DNA of 64,000 nt from Hanleya hanleyi (GCA_036873755.1 JAVTVY010018834.1:1-64000), one strand, 5' to 3'. Positions 10,416 to 22,529 are shown, numbered from the stretch's first letter. Notes: generated by a model not told the origin, from the letters alone. Numbers and translations are program-made.

Positions 10416-10528
10416 CTGAGTGCCTCTGCTAACCTCTCGGCCGAGAATCTTTCAGGTAATACTTCAAAGTTCTGGCGGACGCTTTGTTCGATTTTTTTGT
10501 GTTGCTGGGAATAATATTAGCCCGCTTT
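10416..10528 (-). pseudogene. Crypton copy B, displaced 5' coding fragment
   Basis: Matches copy A at about 1574-1723, with a deletion of about 28 bp near the AGAATCTTTCAGG sequence. It encodes ANIIPSNTKKSNKASARTL on the minus strand. It resumes exactly where the Crypton sequence stops at 4063, so it is the other half of the interrupted gene. At 10528 it switches into LINE sequence; the remaining 5' coding region and flank are lost. The frame happens to run on into the LINE reverse transcriptase. Confidence 0.9.
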
Positions 10529-11225
10529 GTTTCTAGATACTCAGTTAGGCGATCATTGAGTATTGATGTGAAAAGTTTTCCCATGCAGCTGAGTATAGTT
10601 ATTGGGCAGTAATTTTGAGGAGCTTTCTGATCTCCTTTGTTTTTGTAAATCGGCTTGATTATACCAGTTGTCCACGATTCGGGCAAGAAGGCGGTGTCTA
10701 ATACAAGATTAAATAGCTTATTATATGTTGGGAGAAAAATATCAATTGTTGACTCAATGTATTCGTTTGAGATATCATCTATGCAAGGTGATTTATTATT
10801 TTTAATATGTTTTGTCGCGTTCAAAATTTCCGAATCAGTAATAGGTGTATTTAAAGGAGTATTATCTATATTTAATGTAGGATCATCAGCCGGTGAGTGG
10901 GGATCATCATTCGCATTAATCTCTTTGAAATATTCATATAGTGTTTCTAAGTCAATTTTATTATTATCACTGTGATTATTTTCTTTTGTTATACTGTTGA
11001 GTAGTTTCCAGTAATCTTTTGGGCTTTTGGAACGCAGATTTTTTATTTTCTTTCTGGCATTTCTTTTGAAATCGTTAATCGATGTATTCATTGTGCGTTT
11101 GTAGTCTTTACTATTTTCTATCATATTCCGTTTATTTTCTTCTGATTTCCATCTTGCATATCGTCTTTTTGCCAGGCGATATTTTTTTCTTGCATTCCTG
11201 CTAGTGTTATTGAACCAAGGTTTAT
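10529..11225 (-). pseudogene. LINE reverse transcriptase, N-terminal part
   Basis: Encodes the linker and first reverse transcriptase blocks: SPKDYWKLLNSITKEN, the CIDDISNEYI block, FLPESWTTGIIKPIYKNKGD, then NYCPITILSCMGKLFTSILN. These are standard motifs 0-2a of LINE reverse transcriptases. The reading frame opens near 11225 (NKPWFNN, RNARKKYRLAKRRYARW) after a frameshift around 11230. It ends at 10528/10529 where Crypton sequence begins, so palm and thumb are missing. The apparent protein end is a chimera with the Crypton fragment. Confidence 0.85.
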
Positions 11226-11463
11226 TGGACGTTTTTTATACTTCCCTACTGATCGAGGTTCAAAACTGGAACTTGCGCTCGATAAGAAGATTGAGGCTAC
11301 CTTGTTCGTTATTTCGTTGATATTGTTTTGTGTAACGTTTTCAGGAAGTAGATCGTTTAAATAAATTGATAGATATTCTAATTGGTCAACATCAATATTA
11401 TTGACAAAATCTTCTTTGTTTTCATTTTTCCATTGATAAGATACTCTCTCGGCATTTAAGTTA

Positions 11464-12343
11464 TCATTGGTGTAGTAAATTTCGTCGTCTGTTATTTTCG
11501 GCGGATAGGTTTGTATTACATGTATTTTCGGTTGAGTTTGGTGGACTGAGTGTCAAACAAATGGGGTTGTGTAGGTCTGAGTAAAGAGGGTCAAATGCTA
11601 ATACTTCAAAGTCGGAAACCAAATGTATTGAAGGTATATTTCCAATTGCATAATCTATAGTGGAAATATTGTTAAAAGTAAGTTTTCCGACTCCTTTATC
11701 TTTGCCGACTCTGCCATTTAGTATAACAAGACTATTCAGTTTACATGATCTCAATAATGTTCTGCCATAACTTTTTACTTGTCCTTTGTCTTGGCTAGTC
11801 CTCCTTAAAGGGAGACCCAAATCTAATATTATGTTAATGTCATTCAAATCATTGGAAGTTTCTTCATCTAAATCATATAAATCGAGTACAAAATCATCTA
11901 GTTAAAAAAAAATCATCCTCTTCCTTAGTTCTACTATTGAAATCCCCCAGTAAGAAGATGTAATCGGTATTTGTACATTTTTCAGTAATTTCATCTTGGG
12001 GATCTTCAAGTAAGTCAGAATCAGAATATGACGATGATGCTGGTGGTATGTAGACAGATCCAAAATGAATATCTTTGTCTAAGTTGAGATAGTTCGCGGA
12101 TAGTTTGAACCATTGAATATATTCACATTCTAGAGGGTAGAAATGAATGTATGGGAATAATGATTCTCTAACAAATATTCCCATTCCACCTGATTTACGA
12201 GCTACATTTTGTTTTCGATGAGCGGGAGTGAAACGATAACCAGGACTTTGTTCAATAATACCATATTCATCTAACTTGGTTTCGGAACAACATACTATGT
12301 CACAATTCGAGATAAGGTTTTTGAATTCTGGATACACATACAT
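11464..12343 (-). pseudogene. LINE apurinic-like endonuclease, frameshifted
   Basis: The first half (12343-11894) shows CDIVCCSETKLDE (catalytic glutamate block), SGGMGIFVRESL, FGSVYIPPAS and YIFLLGDFNSRT (DFN block). The frame is lost at the A/T run near 11902-11910. The second half (11847-11464) carries NGRVGKDKGVGKLT, TIDYAIG (the D of the SxIDY-like box) and SDLHNPICLTL (SDH-like histidine block). The upstream start could be MKIVALNV near 12362. The protein would nick target DNA for target-primed reverse transcription. Confidence 0.82.
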
Positions 12344-12514
12344 TTAGAGCAACAATTTTCATGTCAGATTTTACCGGTACTTGTGATACTGACCGGCTTT
12401 CGTCGAACAAAGGAGTTGGACCAGAGCGACACCCCTAGTCGGTCCCCCCCCCCCCTTTTGCTGGTCGAGTGTCGGGCGGTTGTCACGGTTGTAACGCCGG
12501 TTATCCCTTCCATC

Positions 12515-13642
12515 TTAGCCATTGTCACGGTAGTAGTGCCGATCCTCACGTGCATCTTGGCTCGGGTAAACGCGTCTGCCTTCCACAAAGAGCTTGTCGA
12601 CGACTAGGCGAGCCTGTTTTCCCTCGCTTTTGGCCTTCCTCAGCAAAGGGTAAAGTGGCTTCCTCCTTTCGGATATCTCGGGTGGAAACTGTTCGCTCAT
12701 TCGAATCTCAGAGTCGCGTAACTTTGGACCGGAATACTTCACCAACTCTCTGTCCTTGAAGGAAGTGAATCTGGCCACAATGGGTCGCGGCCCTCGTCTG
12801 TTGCTTCCAAAGCGATGAACTCTCTCAAAGGAGATTTCCTTGTTGATTTCAAGCTTTTCTTTGATTAAGGCTTTAATTACATCTTCTGGTTCTTCTGGGG
12901 ATTTTTCGGCTATACCGAAAAATACAAGGTTTTCTCGCATGCTTCGACATTTGAGATCTAAAATTTCTTCCTTCAATGCTGCATTCTCGGTCGTGAGGTC
13001 TGAAATTTCATTTTTGGCATCACTTATTGCTCCCTGGAGTTTGACCAACTGCACTCTGATATCTCGGATGTCTTTTGTTTGCTCAGTTTGTCGTTTCGAT
13101 ATGTCATCGTAGTTTTTACTTATGTATTCAGTTGTGTTTTCTACGACTGCCAGATTCTCTTCTGATGCTGTGACTCTGTCGTTAATTTTCACCATGGTAG
13201 CGTTCATTATTGTTAAGGTCTTCTCGAATTGGTCCAGTTTGTCAATTCTCTTCATTGATAGCTGCATGCTGCTTAGCCGACTTACAATATCCTGTATTTG
13301 ATACATTGATATTGGTACAAGATTAGGTGTAGTCGGTGTATTTTGTATATGGGGTACAGTACCTGTTTTCGGTGTAGTCGTTGGAGTGCCGAGATGAAAC
13401 ATGGGCAACTGAGCGAAGTTTTGGAGCGTATTTTGTGCCGAGCTCCCTGTGACGATGTAAGAAGTTTCCTGGGGTTGAGACATGTCTGATGATATTATTA
13501 CTTGACCAGAGGTAAGATCCAGGTATGTCCGTTGTTGGTAATTTTCTGAGTCGTTCTCCGGACTGTATTCTGGTGTCTGCCGTGTTTTACCTTCCTCTTC
13601 ACCTGTTTTGATCTTTCGTTTTTTGCTCTTATTCCGGCCCAT
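12515..13642 (-). CDS. LINE ORF1 protein (L1 ORF1p-like)
   Basis: Intact 375-residue frame from ATG at 13640-13642. Residues 1-15 are strongly basic (GRNKSKKRK). Residues 16-110 are serine/threonine/proline-rich. About 115-235 is a predicted coiled coil with heptad leucine/isoleucine spacing. Residues 237-290 (ENLVFFGIAE, FERVHRFGS, RPIVARF) match the RNA-binding RRM of L1-type ORF1 proteins, and 291-360 matches its C-terminal domain (RKPLYPLLRKAK). The known role is trimerisation on element RNA and nucleic-acid chaperoning. The frame stops after RDNG, but the same basic R/D/N pattern continues beyond the stop, suggesting a recent nonsense change. It is the only undamaged frame of this LINE. 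Confidence 0.85.
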   Translation of the reverse strand: MGRNKSKKRKIKTGEEEGKTRQTPEYSPENDSENYQQRTYLDLTSGQVIISSDMSQPQETSYIVTGSSAQNTLQNFAQLPMFHLGTPTTTPKTGTVPHIQNTPTTPNLVPISMYQIQDIVSRLSSMQLSMKRIDKLDQFEKTLTIMNATMVKINDRVTASEENLAVVENTTEYISKNYDDISKRQTEQTKDIRDIRVQLVKLQGAISDAKNEISDLTTENAALKEEILDLKCRSMRENLVFFGIAEKSPEEPEDVIKALIKEKLEINKEISFERVHRFGSNRRGPRPIVARFTSFKDRELVKYSGPKLRDSEIRMSEQFPPEISERRKPLYPLLRKAKSEGKQARLVVDKLFVEGRRVYPSQDAREDRHYYRDNG

Positions 13643-14795
13643 TTACACTGGGTGAACTAATCTCGACCGCTAAATTGTACAGTCGTAATATAGCTTTTAA
13701 TATGTAGGTAATGTGGGAACAAAGGCAATGGCTTTATAATAGTTCACAGTAGAATGGGCAATTGTCTTTCGCTTGTGCAGAACAATGGGCCTCAAGTCCA
13801 GGAAAGAATATGGGCTTCGGCTAATGGTGGTCAGAACATAGCAGGCATATATATTTTCAAAATATTTTCACAAATACCAGCCGTGATATCTCACGTATTA
13901 ATAAAAAAGTCTCACAATCATATTCACCAGATGTTAACGATGAAACCCAGCAGCCCTCACGGTGAAAAACGCATGTAGTTCCGTCCAAATATAAGTCCAT
14001 AGCGAGAGCCAAAATGACCCCCTCCGCCACCTGTACCGCCATATTGAATCCTCCTGCCAAGAATATACTCCTCCTCACATCCTTCCCCACACAGTCTGGC
14101 ACGCCCCAAATGGCACAGACCTGCAGTATAGGATTAACCTAGCTGAAATTATCACTAGACAGACACACAAAGATGACGGTATTGGACTTGTTCACTAGAG
14201 ACCGAGTTTGAAAACAAATGTTCAAAGAGTCATCTGACGTTGCTAGAAAAAAATTAGTGAAAGATCGATTGTGAGAATCTTTCAACTCCTATTGACATTA
14301 AAGAGGAAGATCAATCCTGCCGTTCTGCTATAGTGTACTTTAGAATTCAATGTACACTTAAAAATATATTCCCGGGATATTTGTAAAGATCGGCTTGGAA
14401 GTGAACGTATAATTTTAATTATAATTGTGTAAGCTTTTCTAGCGGGAACTAATTTGGATTCAATGTATATTTTTTAATTGTCATCGTGCAAGCTTGTGGA
14501 GTGTTTCGATGTTAATTAATAGTCTATTCGTTCCCAATCTCTTCTCTGGTCAGACTTAGCGACTGCTTTTCTTTATCAAGTGGAATGGGCAACCGCCCCG
14601 CGATTTTCTTGTATGAAGGCGTTCCACTCATTTACCAGTTGCTTTACAGGTTACTCTCCCGGATAGCTCGGGCATCCGGCACACCAGCTGAATGCAATGT
14701 ATACGACCCTTTCTGTGTTTAGTTCGTTTTTCACTTTTGTTATTTATTGTCCCCCGCCGCAACGCGGCCGGGGACTTTAAAATGGTTCTTGCTTC
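13643..14795. other. LINE 5' flank and unassigned sequence
   Basis: The first few hundred bases may be the LINE 5' untranslated region, but no boundary is visible. No gene recognised; short open frames at 13754-14102 show no domain. Confidence 0.4.
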
Positions 14796-16400
14796 TATGT
14801 GTCCGTGCAAATACTTCGTAAGCAATAACTTCTAAATGCTTTGTCGGATTCCTCCGAAATTTGGCATCTGCATTCTTTGCGACAAGACGTCTCTTGGTAT
14901 TACGTTTCAGCAAGATCCGCCTGTAGGTGGCGCCACTGGGTCTTGTTCCAATCTTTAGTGCATGTCCGTGCAAATACTTCGTAAGCGATAACTCCTAAAT
15001 GCTTTGTCGGATTCCTCCGAAATTTGGCATCTGCATTTTTTGCGACAAGACGTCTGTTGGTATTACGTTTCAGCAAGATCCGCCTGTAGGTGGCGCCACT
15101 GGGTCTTGTTCCAATCTTTAGTGCATGTCCGTGGATGTTCGTCCAAATGCTTCATAAGCGATAACTCCTAAATGCTTTGTCGGATTCCTCCGAAATTTGG
15201 CATCTGCATTTTTTGCGACAAGACGTCTGTTGGTAGTACGTTTCAGCAAGATCCGCCTGTAGGTGGCGCCACTGGGTCTTGTTCCGATATTTAGTGCATG
15301 TCCGTGCAAATACTGCGTAAGCGATAACTCCTAAATGCTTTGTCGGATTCCTCCGAAATTTGGCATCTGCATTCTTTGCGACAAGACGTCGATGGTATTA
15401 CGTTTCAGCAAGATCCGCCTGTAGGTGGCGCCACTGGGTCTTGTTACAATCTTTAATGCATGTCCGTTCATGTTTGTTCAAATCCTTTGCGAGCGATAAC
15501 TTTCGAACAATTTGTCGGATTTCTTCGAAATTTGGTAAATGCATTCCCTGCGAAAAAACACCGTTGGTGATGCGTTTCAGCAAAATCCACCCGGAGGTGG
15601 CGCCACTAGAGTTCATTCCATTATTCCATGCTGCAAGTGATAACTTAGAAACACTTGGTCGAATTTCTTTGAAATATCCTACATATGTACCTTTCTGGGT
15701 AACATGAGAAACGTTGCGGCTCATCGGATTCTTCTCAAATTTGGCATGCATTTACCATGCCAGGAGCTGTTGCTTGGGATTGCCTTTCGCTCACTTGCAC
15801 TCACAGGTGGCGCCACCTGGTGGCAACATCACAAATTCGTTTCCGGGTAATAACTTGAGAACTGACCATCGGATTCTTCTCAAATTTTGTATGAATGTAC
15901 CGTGACATAAGATGTCGCTTGATAATGCATTTCACTGACTTGCGCCTAGAGGTGGCGTCACCTGGTGTCAAAATCTAAATTTGGTTTCTGGGCAATAACT
16001 TGAGGACCCTCATCGGATTCTTCTCAAATTTGGTATGCAGATGTCCCCACGATACCATGTTCCTTGGGATTGTATTTTTCCCGCTTCTGCCTACAGGTGG
16101 CGTCTCCTGGTGGAAAAATTTGTTTCCGGGCAATAATTTGGCAACTGCTCATCAGATTATTCTCAAATTTTGTATTCATATGTGACCCGCCCCAAATAAC
16201 ATGAACACCGGTGGGCATCTAGTACCGGCAATAACTTGAGGACCCCTCTTCAGAGTCTCAAAGTTCATATGCCGATACCATGACATGAGATGTCATTTGG
16301 GATTGTGTTTTGCCTGCTTGCACCTACAGGTGGTGGCTCCTTGTGGCAAAGTCTAAATTTGGTTTCTTGGCAATAGGTTGAGGATGCCTTCATATTCTTG
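14796..16400. repeat. Tandem array of about 145-175-bp units
   Basis: The landmark GGTGGCGCCAC or a variant occurs at 14926, 15089, 15262, 15424, 15596, 15806, 15951, 16096 and 16329. Each unit also has TCGGATTCCTCCGAAATTTGG and GCAAATACTTCGTAAGCG-like blocks. The first four units are nearly identical; later units diverge progressively, becoming TCGGATTCTTCTCAAATTTG and CACCTGGTGG. The gradient suggests recent amplification from one end. Several open frames here are repeat artefacts. Confidence 0.88.
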
Positions 16401-17309
16401 TCAAATTTAGTTTGCAGATAATATGCCATGAATTGTCCCTTGGGGTTGCATTTCGGTTACATAATTTTCATGCTACATGGTAAAGAAAATATATTACAGT
16501 AGCAATCAACATTCAGTCAGCCATTCGGAGTTGATCTCAAAACCTGGGAAGGTGGAAAGACCCCTCTGCTTCTTACGCCTGTGAAGTAGCTGTTGCCATC
16601 CTCGTGAATATCTTCTGAAACCGACAGCGCTTATAAATATTGCTGCCATTTTGGCGGGGGACCTAGCATCCTCTGGCTGCTTGTTTGAAACCATCTTTTA
16701 CAAAAAGTACAGAAATGGCAGATGTACACCTCACGTAGTCTTAATTGTTTGGTAGTTTATAAATATATTCTATATCCTACCCATCAGCGCTAGTACAGCC
16801 AACACCGAAGAATTTTCTCAGATATTTAGTTTCTTCTCATACAATATCATCCTACAATCACTATGAATCTTTTGAATAAATTACCATATCCTGATGAAGC
16901 TATGATTGATACCAGAGCAGATTTCATAATAATAAATGACTCCAATCCAGAAAAGTGATGTTTCCGTCATTTTTTTTCTCAAAATTCCTGGTTTTATACG
17001 ATAAAATGTGGATATAAACTACTTATTTCAAATCAGATTATTATTTACTAATATTCAGCATGCAGTTTTTTTCTTCGAAGAAAACGCATAAATAATAAAA
17101 ATAGAAAAATCTGACGAAAAAAATCGACCAAAAAATGTTCTCACCTTCGCCAGATGAAATATTTATGGTATTCGTCAAGAAACAGTTGATTTTCCTTTTT
17201 ATTATATACTTCTGTTGCACTACTTTATTTTGGATGTTTGAAAACATTAAAATAATTCAGATTTTGTATGGCTTTACGACTGAAGGTACACTGAAAGGTT
17301 GATTATCTT
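16401..17309. other. Unassigned sequence
   Basis: No recognisable gene. A minus-strand frame of about 62 codons at 16506-16694 starts MVSNKQPEDARSPAKMAA but has no known domain. The rest is AT-rich. Confidence 0.4.
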
Positions 17310-17569
17310 CACCCTGAAGTCATGCACTAACGGACTACTTTGTTGTCAACAAATCACAAATCACCCTGAAGTCATGCACTAACAGACTACTTTGTTGTCA
17401 ACAAATCACACATCACCCTGAAGTCATGCACTAACGGACTACTTTGTTGTCAACAAATCACACATCACCCTGATGCCATGCACTAACGGACTACTTTGTT
17501 GTCAACAAATCACACATCACCCTGAAGTCATGCACTAACGGACTACTTTGTTGTCAACAAATCACACAT
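17310..17569. repeat. 52-bp minisatellite, 5 units
   Basis: Five head-to-tail units of exactly 52 bp beginning CACCCTGAAGTCATGCAC at 17310, 17362, 17414, 17466 and 17518, nearly identical. Each contains the palindrome TTTGTTGTCAACAAA. Non-coding. Confidence 0.95.
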
Positions 17570-18102
17570 GCTACATCTGCAAGCGAATTTCTTTCAGTCG
17601 GGTATCTTGAACTTTAGTATCGATGGCATCCAGCAGATGTCATGAATTTTATTGGCTTTGTCCTCCATGTCGATCATAAACGATTTCCGTGTCGACTCGT
17701 CAGGCAACCCCCCCCCCCGCTTCCCTTCGGCAGAAAAGAACTGTCGATAGTGTATCGAGTCGGGCATATCTCGCTGTCTACACTAAGGCAGGACTGACGG
17801 GCTAGTTCTCCTTGACCAGACCGCCCTGGTTGTACAGTGTGTTTGTCTTCGCCCAGAGTATTCTCATTTCAAATAAAATCTGCATTCGTCCTTAATTTCC
17901 TTGATGTCTACCCAAATAGCACAATTTTGATTTAGCAAAATCGAATGGTAGCGATAAGTTATAGCCAGATTTACATTTACCAGTAGTGGTTGTTGCTGTG
18001 GGGAGCTTCGACGGTGTTGTAAATGTAGGCCTACGGAGTTATCCTTGTGATTTTGTCCGATTCTGAATGAATAATGATTGACAAGAGTTCATTGTCGTTG
18101 AG

Positions 18103-18400
18103 TTAACCCTATCTGGCCTGGCCTGGACGATTTGGGGTGTATCGCAGCCTGGGAGGGCGGAGGGAGGCGGAAAGTGCTTCCCCTATATATTTTCGCTATC
18201 ACAAAGGCTAGAGGGCTGAAACTTACCACGCTATAGCTCTACAAGAATATGTAAAAATATCCAAGATGGCCGCCATGATGACGTCACAGTGACGTCATTT
18301 TCAAAGAGAGCATTTTTGGACGATTTTTCGGTCAGAATTTTTTTTTCCTTGAAAAAACTGCATGATAAATTAGTAAATAATAATCTGATATGACTGGTTG
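18103..18400 (+). mobile_element. piggyBac-like MITE, 5' part
   Basis: Begins TTAACCCTATCTGGCCTGG. TTAA followed by CCCT is the hallmark of piggyBac ends. The body contains GGGCTGAAACTTACCACGCTATAGC, shared with 23558-23957, and ends with GCATGATAAATTAGTAAATAATA, shared with 59236-59538. The 3' end with AGGGTTAA is not present, so this copy is truncated. Confidence 0.78.
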
Positions 18401-19793
18401 TGACGTCATTTGTCATATCATCACAGTGATTATATATTTGGTATCATCACTGCAGTGAAAATATAGCTTTTATGCAATTGATAATTTTCACTATCTCATC
18501 ACAAAGTATGAATGATATTATTCTCTCTGTTACTCTATTATCATTTACTGCAATATGATGTTAGCCAAGAACCCATCGCACGTCCAACTGCTAATTTTGC
18601 TGCAAAAACGACTCATTTGAATCGTCACATCTAGCAACAAATACACGCATTCTGCAGCTCTTTTCGAACAGAAGAATATCTCACCGGAGACCAAACTCGA
18701 TAACTACTGTATCTTGAAATTGTGTCATTAATTTATTCGCCGTGATATTTTTCTTCCTATACTGTATCGGTTTACTTTACGAAACAATCAAGAACACATC
18801 AGTACCCAAGCAGACGGTCAAACCTAAATCTTAGTATAAAACCTGTCGATCTCAGTTATCATTTTAAAATCCATTACTATCAATCCTTATTTAAGATTGA
18901 ATTAGCCAGATATCTTATTAATCTCACTGATCAGTAATGTTAGTACCGCTCCCAGTATTACTCATAAATTTCCATTGTTGCTGTTTGTGTCTAGGATATA
19001 CTTTTCTTGGAGAAGGCATACAGTCACTTATATGGTAATCTGGACGAGGGTCACGCTCTTACTTACATGTATAGTATGTCAATGCCATCATATATCATTA
19101 TATTTATACCTCATTCAGTTAAATTCCTACGAAGCAAACTCATTTGCAAATTGCCCGGTAATGAGTGAGTGAGTCAGTCAGTGAGTCCATCCGAATCCTT
19201 TCCCTTCCTGGGTTAAGGAAAGTTCAACCTTTTTTCATTGCCAGGATCTTCAATGCCGATTTGATTGGACCAAGATGAATTTGTTGGTTAAACTGATCAA
19301 ACAGGTTGGTGGTAACCCCAAAAGACCGCAAAAGCAGTTGTCCCTTAATATTGCAGTCGGTGTCCAAAGTATACCGATTCGAATTTTTAAGATTTCAATT
19401 AACGTCGGGAAGTACAATTTCAAAAACTAGTTTTGTAAGGTTATGCCATCAAGCGTCTTCATTCTAGAAATCAAAAACAATTGATGTGGGTGCAAGGGTG
19501 AAACATCAAATATTGATGGCAAAATACTAACACCCTTGCCATGCTTGCAGTACTTCTTGGGCAATGTTCCATAGCTTCTGTCTATTTCGCTCAACCAACA
19601 GATTATCCGTTTGGAGGCCATAGTAAATCCCAGTGGTGTCCCACAATGAGCAGGCACAATCAAAGTGCGACTATTAAGATACTCTCCAAGCCACCTAGAA
19701 ATCCATTTGGATAAAGACTTAGATTCCTCAGGATACAGACAAACATTGCCGACCGCTTCTCTCTTGTGGGAAGCTGCCTTATCTTTATATGTG
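18401..19793. other. Unassigned sequence
   Basis: No clear gene. A minus-strand frame at 19427-19819 (containing MASKRIICWLSEIDRSYG) looks partly protein-like but matches nothing recognised and runs into the VNTR. GTGAGT microsatellite near 19163-19185. Confidence 0.35.
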
Positions 19794-19990
19794 GCCGTGT
19801 CGGTTAGAGTGCCAGACATTCATGGACATGCAGTTGGTATCATAGACGATTTGGCCGTGTTATTTAGAGCGCCAGGCATGCATGGACATGAAGATGGTAT
19901 CAGAAACGACGTGGTTGTGTCGATTAGAGCGCCAGGCATGTATGGACATGCGGTAGGCTTCATGCACGATGGAACTGTGTCGGTTAGAGA
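19794..19990. repeat. 63-bp VNTR at the edge of repeat family R2
   Basis: About three units of about 62-63 bp with GGTTAGAGYGCCAGGCATG and ATGGACATG motifs; a related partial unit sits at about 20517-20610. It adjoins the R2 copy at 19984-20430. A plus-strand frame through it is repeat-derived. Confidence 0.75.
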
Positions 19991-20430
19991 TTGGAGCGAT
20001 ATGCAGAAGGTTAGAAAAAATTGACGTCTGGCGACTAAAAAGCAACCATATGACTCTACAGGAAAGCTTCCCTCGGCACCTCGCATTCAGACCCGAGAAT
20101 ACGGTGGATTCTTGGACGTAGCCTTAGTATCTCAGCCGCGCTTTTATTGCAGCTGTTCATGTGAAGATTATGAAGTATCAACACGGTCCCTAGCATCGGC
20201 TTTACCGGAATTAGATACGCTAGCTCGGAAGCTGTGATGACAGATCAGCTCAAACAAGTAACTCATCTGATGGTAATTGGTGAACATCGAGGACATCTGA
20301 TGGAGTAAACGCCTCAACATGGGATAAACCTGGTAAATGCAAGAATACCCAGAAAAACTAACCTGCAATGCCCGACATCGTACGGATTATATTTCCCACG
20401 AAAACAATAATCCTACATACATTTGTCGAA
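19984..20430 (+). repeat. Dispersed repeat family R2, copy 1
   Basis: Starts GATTGGAGCGATATGC, then GACGTCTGGCGACTAAAAAG, CCGAGAATACGGTGGATTC, GTATCTCAGCCGCGCTTTTA, a CTAGCATCGGCTTTACCGG segment, and ends near CCACGAAAACAATAAT. The same order of blocks recurs at 46455-46870, 49326-49700 and, diverged, within 52255-52690. No protein. Possibly a non-autonomous transposon or SINE. Confidence 0.85.
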
Positions 20431-20619
20431 TAAAATGTGCAGAAGACGGGTCTCGGGGACTGTCCACCAGCTGAATCCTGCCATATACAGGTAATAAAAT
20501 GGAGCACATGGACATGCGGAGAGGGCCCGGTATGCTTCATAGACGATGTGACCGTATCGGCTAGCGCGTCAGGCATGTATGGGCATGTTGTTGGTATCGT
20601 AGACGATGCGCCTTTGAAT

Positions 20620-22529
20620 CCCATCAAACCAATGCGTAAATGTCTTCCAGCAACTGACCAACAACAAAGAAGACAAAGTAGTGAGAACAATTGAGTGTAT
20701 TTATTTGATACGAGCATAGTACGGTATACAATCAGAACAATATTTTCTAATCTGGTAACAATGTAGGATAACAACAGAATGGAAATATGTTGATAACAAT
20801 TTGATACAGGTGTATAACAATAACATCTAGATAAAATCACTCTTCCAAAACAACAGCGCGATAACAAGGATATGCTTGTCCATATAAGCTCCGTATCTTC
20901 TTGAAAAATATTTTCAGTTGACAGAGCGACCTAGGCCTCTGTCTACATAAAAGAATCAATGTCACTAACAATCTCAGGACGGAGGAAATACAACCTGGAT
21001 AACAGAAACAAGAATACTTAACTTAGAACTAATACAATTTAAGGGGTATACTTCCATCCTATTCTGCTCATTAGAACCCCTGAAAACTCACCACAGCTAT
21101 AATGAAGGTATACAGTGATACATTTGGCATAACAGAAAACGCAACTTATCCACAGAAAATAATGAAATATGTCTCCTTGATAGGTATCTTTGAGTTAATT
21201 GTTCAAAAAATAAATATACTACATTGTCATGTAAGCATAGTATGTTCAGAAATACTGTTAACAGATTTTGTCAAAATAATGTATTAAAACAAGCACGTTT
21301 GGAACAAGAGTCTATTTTAAGAGAATTTTTAAAGACAATTAGTTAATCTTAAATTATCTCCGACTCATCGAAAAGCACAAGGATTCTGTTTTAAACGGAA
21401 CACTCCAATGATTAAATTTCAGGAATATGCCACCCGATCCTGATTAAATGTTAGAAGCAAAACTTCTTATTGAACTTGATACTTGTGATAACAGATATTT
21501 ATCTGGAATGGAAAAGGAGTAAAACAATGTAACAGCAAATCTACGACGATCAATAATATAAGTACTGTAGTTTGTTTCCATTCTCGTGTAAAAATTGTAA
21601 TGAAGTTTCTTTGATTTTCTTATCCTTAATCATACTAACGACACTCTCGAAGACTTTTTAGATTATCATATTGGGGTCAGTTTGACCCAGTTTGTTCCGG
21701 GCAAATGATTATGAATAAATTCAAAATGGCAGCTATTAGGGTGTAACAGAAACGTTGCGTTTATTTTTAAGCATACAAATGCCCAAAACTAATTCATTTC
21801 ACATCGGATACATGTAGTAGGGTTAATAACTATTCGTGATTTGATACACTCGGTTCTCCTAATAATTTATAGACAAGGTGGAAATGATATGTCCCTAGTT
21901 TGAGGAGTTTTCATTTAACGACCTGTACTACACTCAGATGGTTATCATATCTTCAATTATAATCTCTCGCCTGTCAGTTAATATTGTTGGACACAATGTT
22001 AATGTGGTTGAGCTATGTGTCGTCACCGTTGGTCCAAATGTGCAGTCAGCACAGAAGGCCTAAAGTGTCAAAATAAATCCCAAGTTAAGAACATCAGTCA
22101 GCATCACCCAAGAAAAAAGGTCATGCCATAATATATGCCTCGGATGAGAACATCTAGAGTCATCGCAGAAGTGGTTTGTGCGGGAGAACAAATTTCAAAC
22201 TTGGACAAATCTGCAGAAAATGGATTTGCCTGAGGATATCTTTGTGAACCTCTGTCCGAAACGATTTGTCGAAACACAATATTTAGTTCTCTGCCTTTTT
22301 GCGATCATAAAGATAGGCAACATTGTGTGAATGCCAATTTAAAGATATTTGTTCGGAAAGCAATAGGAATGGCCAAGTTTTCAACTGTTAAAGTCTATTT
22401 CTTCAGGAACATTATCGTCGTTGAACGTTAATCGGTATGTCGTGATGTAGTTGTCACAATGTTTTGTAGATCAACAAACGTGATATTTCCCCATTCTTCA
22501 GAAGTGAGCGTGCAAATGTGGTATGGTCC
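20620..22529. other. Intergenic or intronic, nothing recognised
   Basis: AT-rich sequence with no domain-bearing frame and no clear repeat boundary. Confidence 0.45.

Larger units (their letters stand above)
10529..13642 (-). mobile_element. LINE (APE-type non-LTR retrotransposon), 3'-truncated
   Basis: ORF1 (12515-13642), apurinic-type endonuclease (about 11464-12343) and the start of a reverse transcriptase (to 10529) lie in the correct order on the minus strand. The element stops within the reverse transcriptase, before the catalytic YxDD region. LINE insertions usually lose 5' rather than 3' sequence, so the missing end was probably removed by a later deletion that also removed the Crypton 5' end. 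Frameshifts in the endonuclease and linker show it is inactive. The clade is probably in the CR1/Jockey-related group. Confidence 0.85.

Noticed and set aside
10207..10419. 70-codon gene
   Set aside because: Periodic frame over the GGTGTT array.
15118..15751. Overlapping frames of 63-117 codons
   Set aside because: Same frame pattern recurs per tandem unit on both strands; no domain.
17310..17569. Possible CRISPR array (repeats with spacing)
   Set aside because: The 52-bp units are contiguous with no unique spacers, and the genome is eukaryotic.
19427..19819. 130-codon minus-strand gene
   Set aside because: Partly covers the VNTR; no recognised domain, start or splice evidence.
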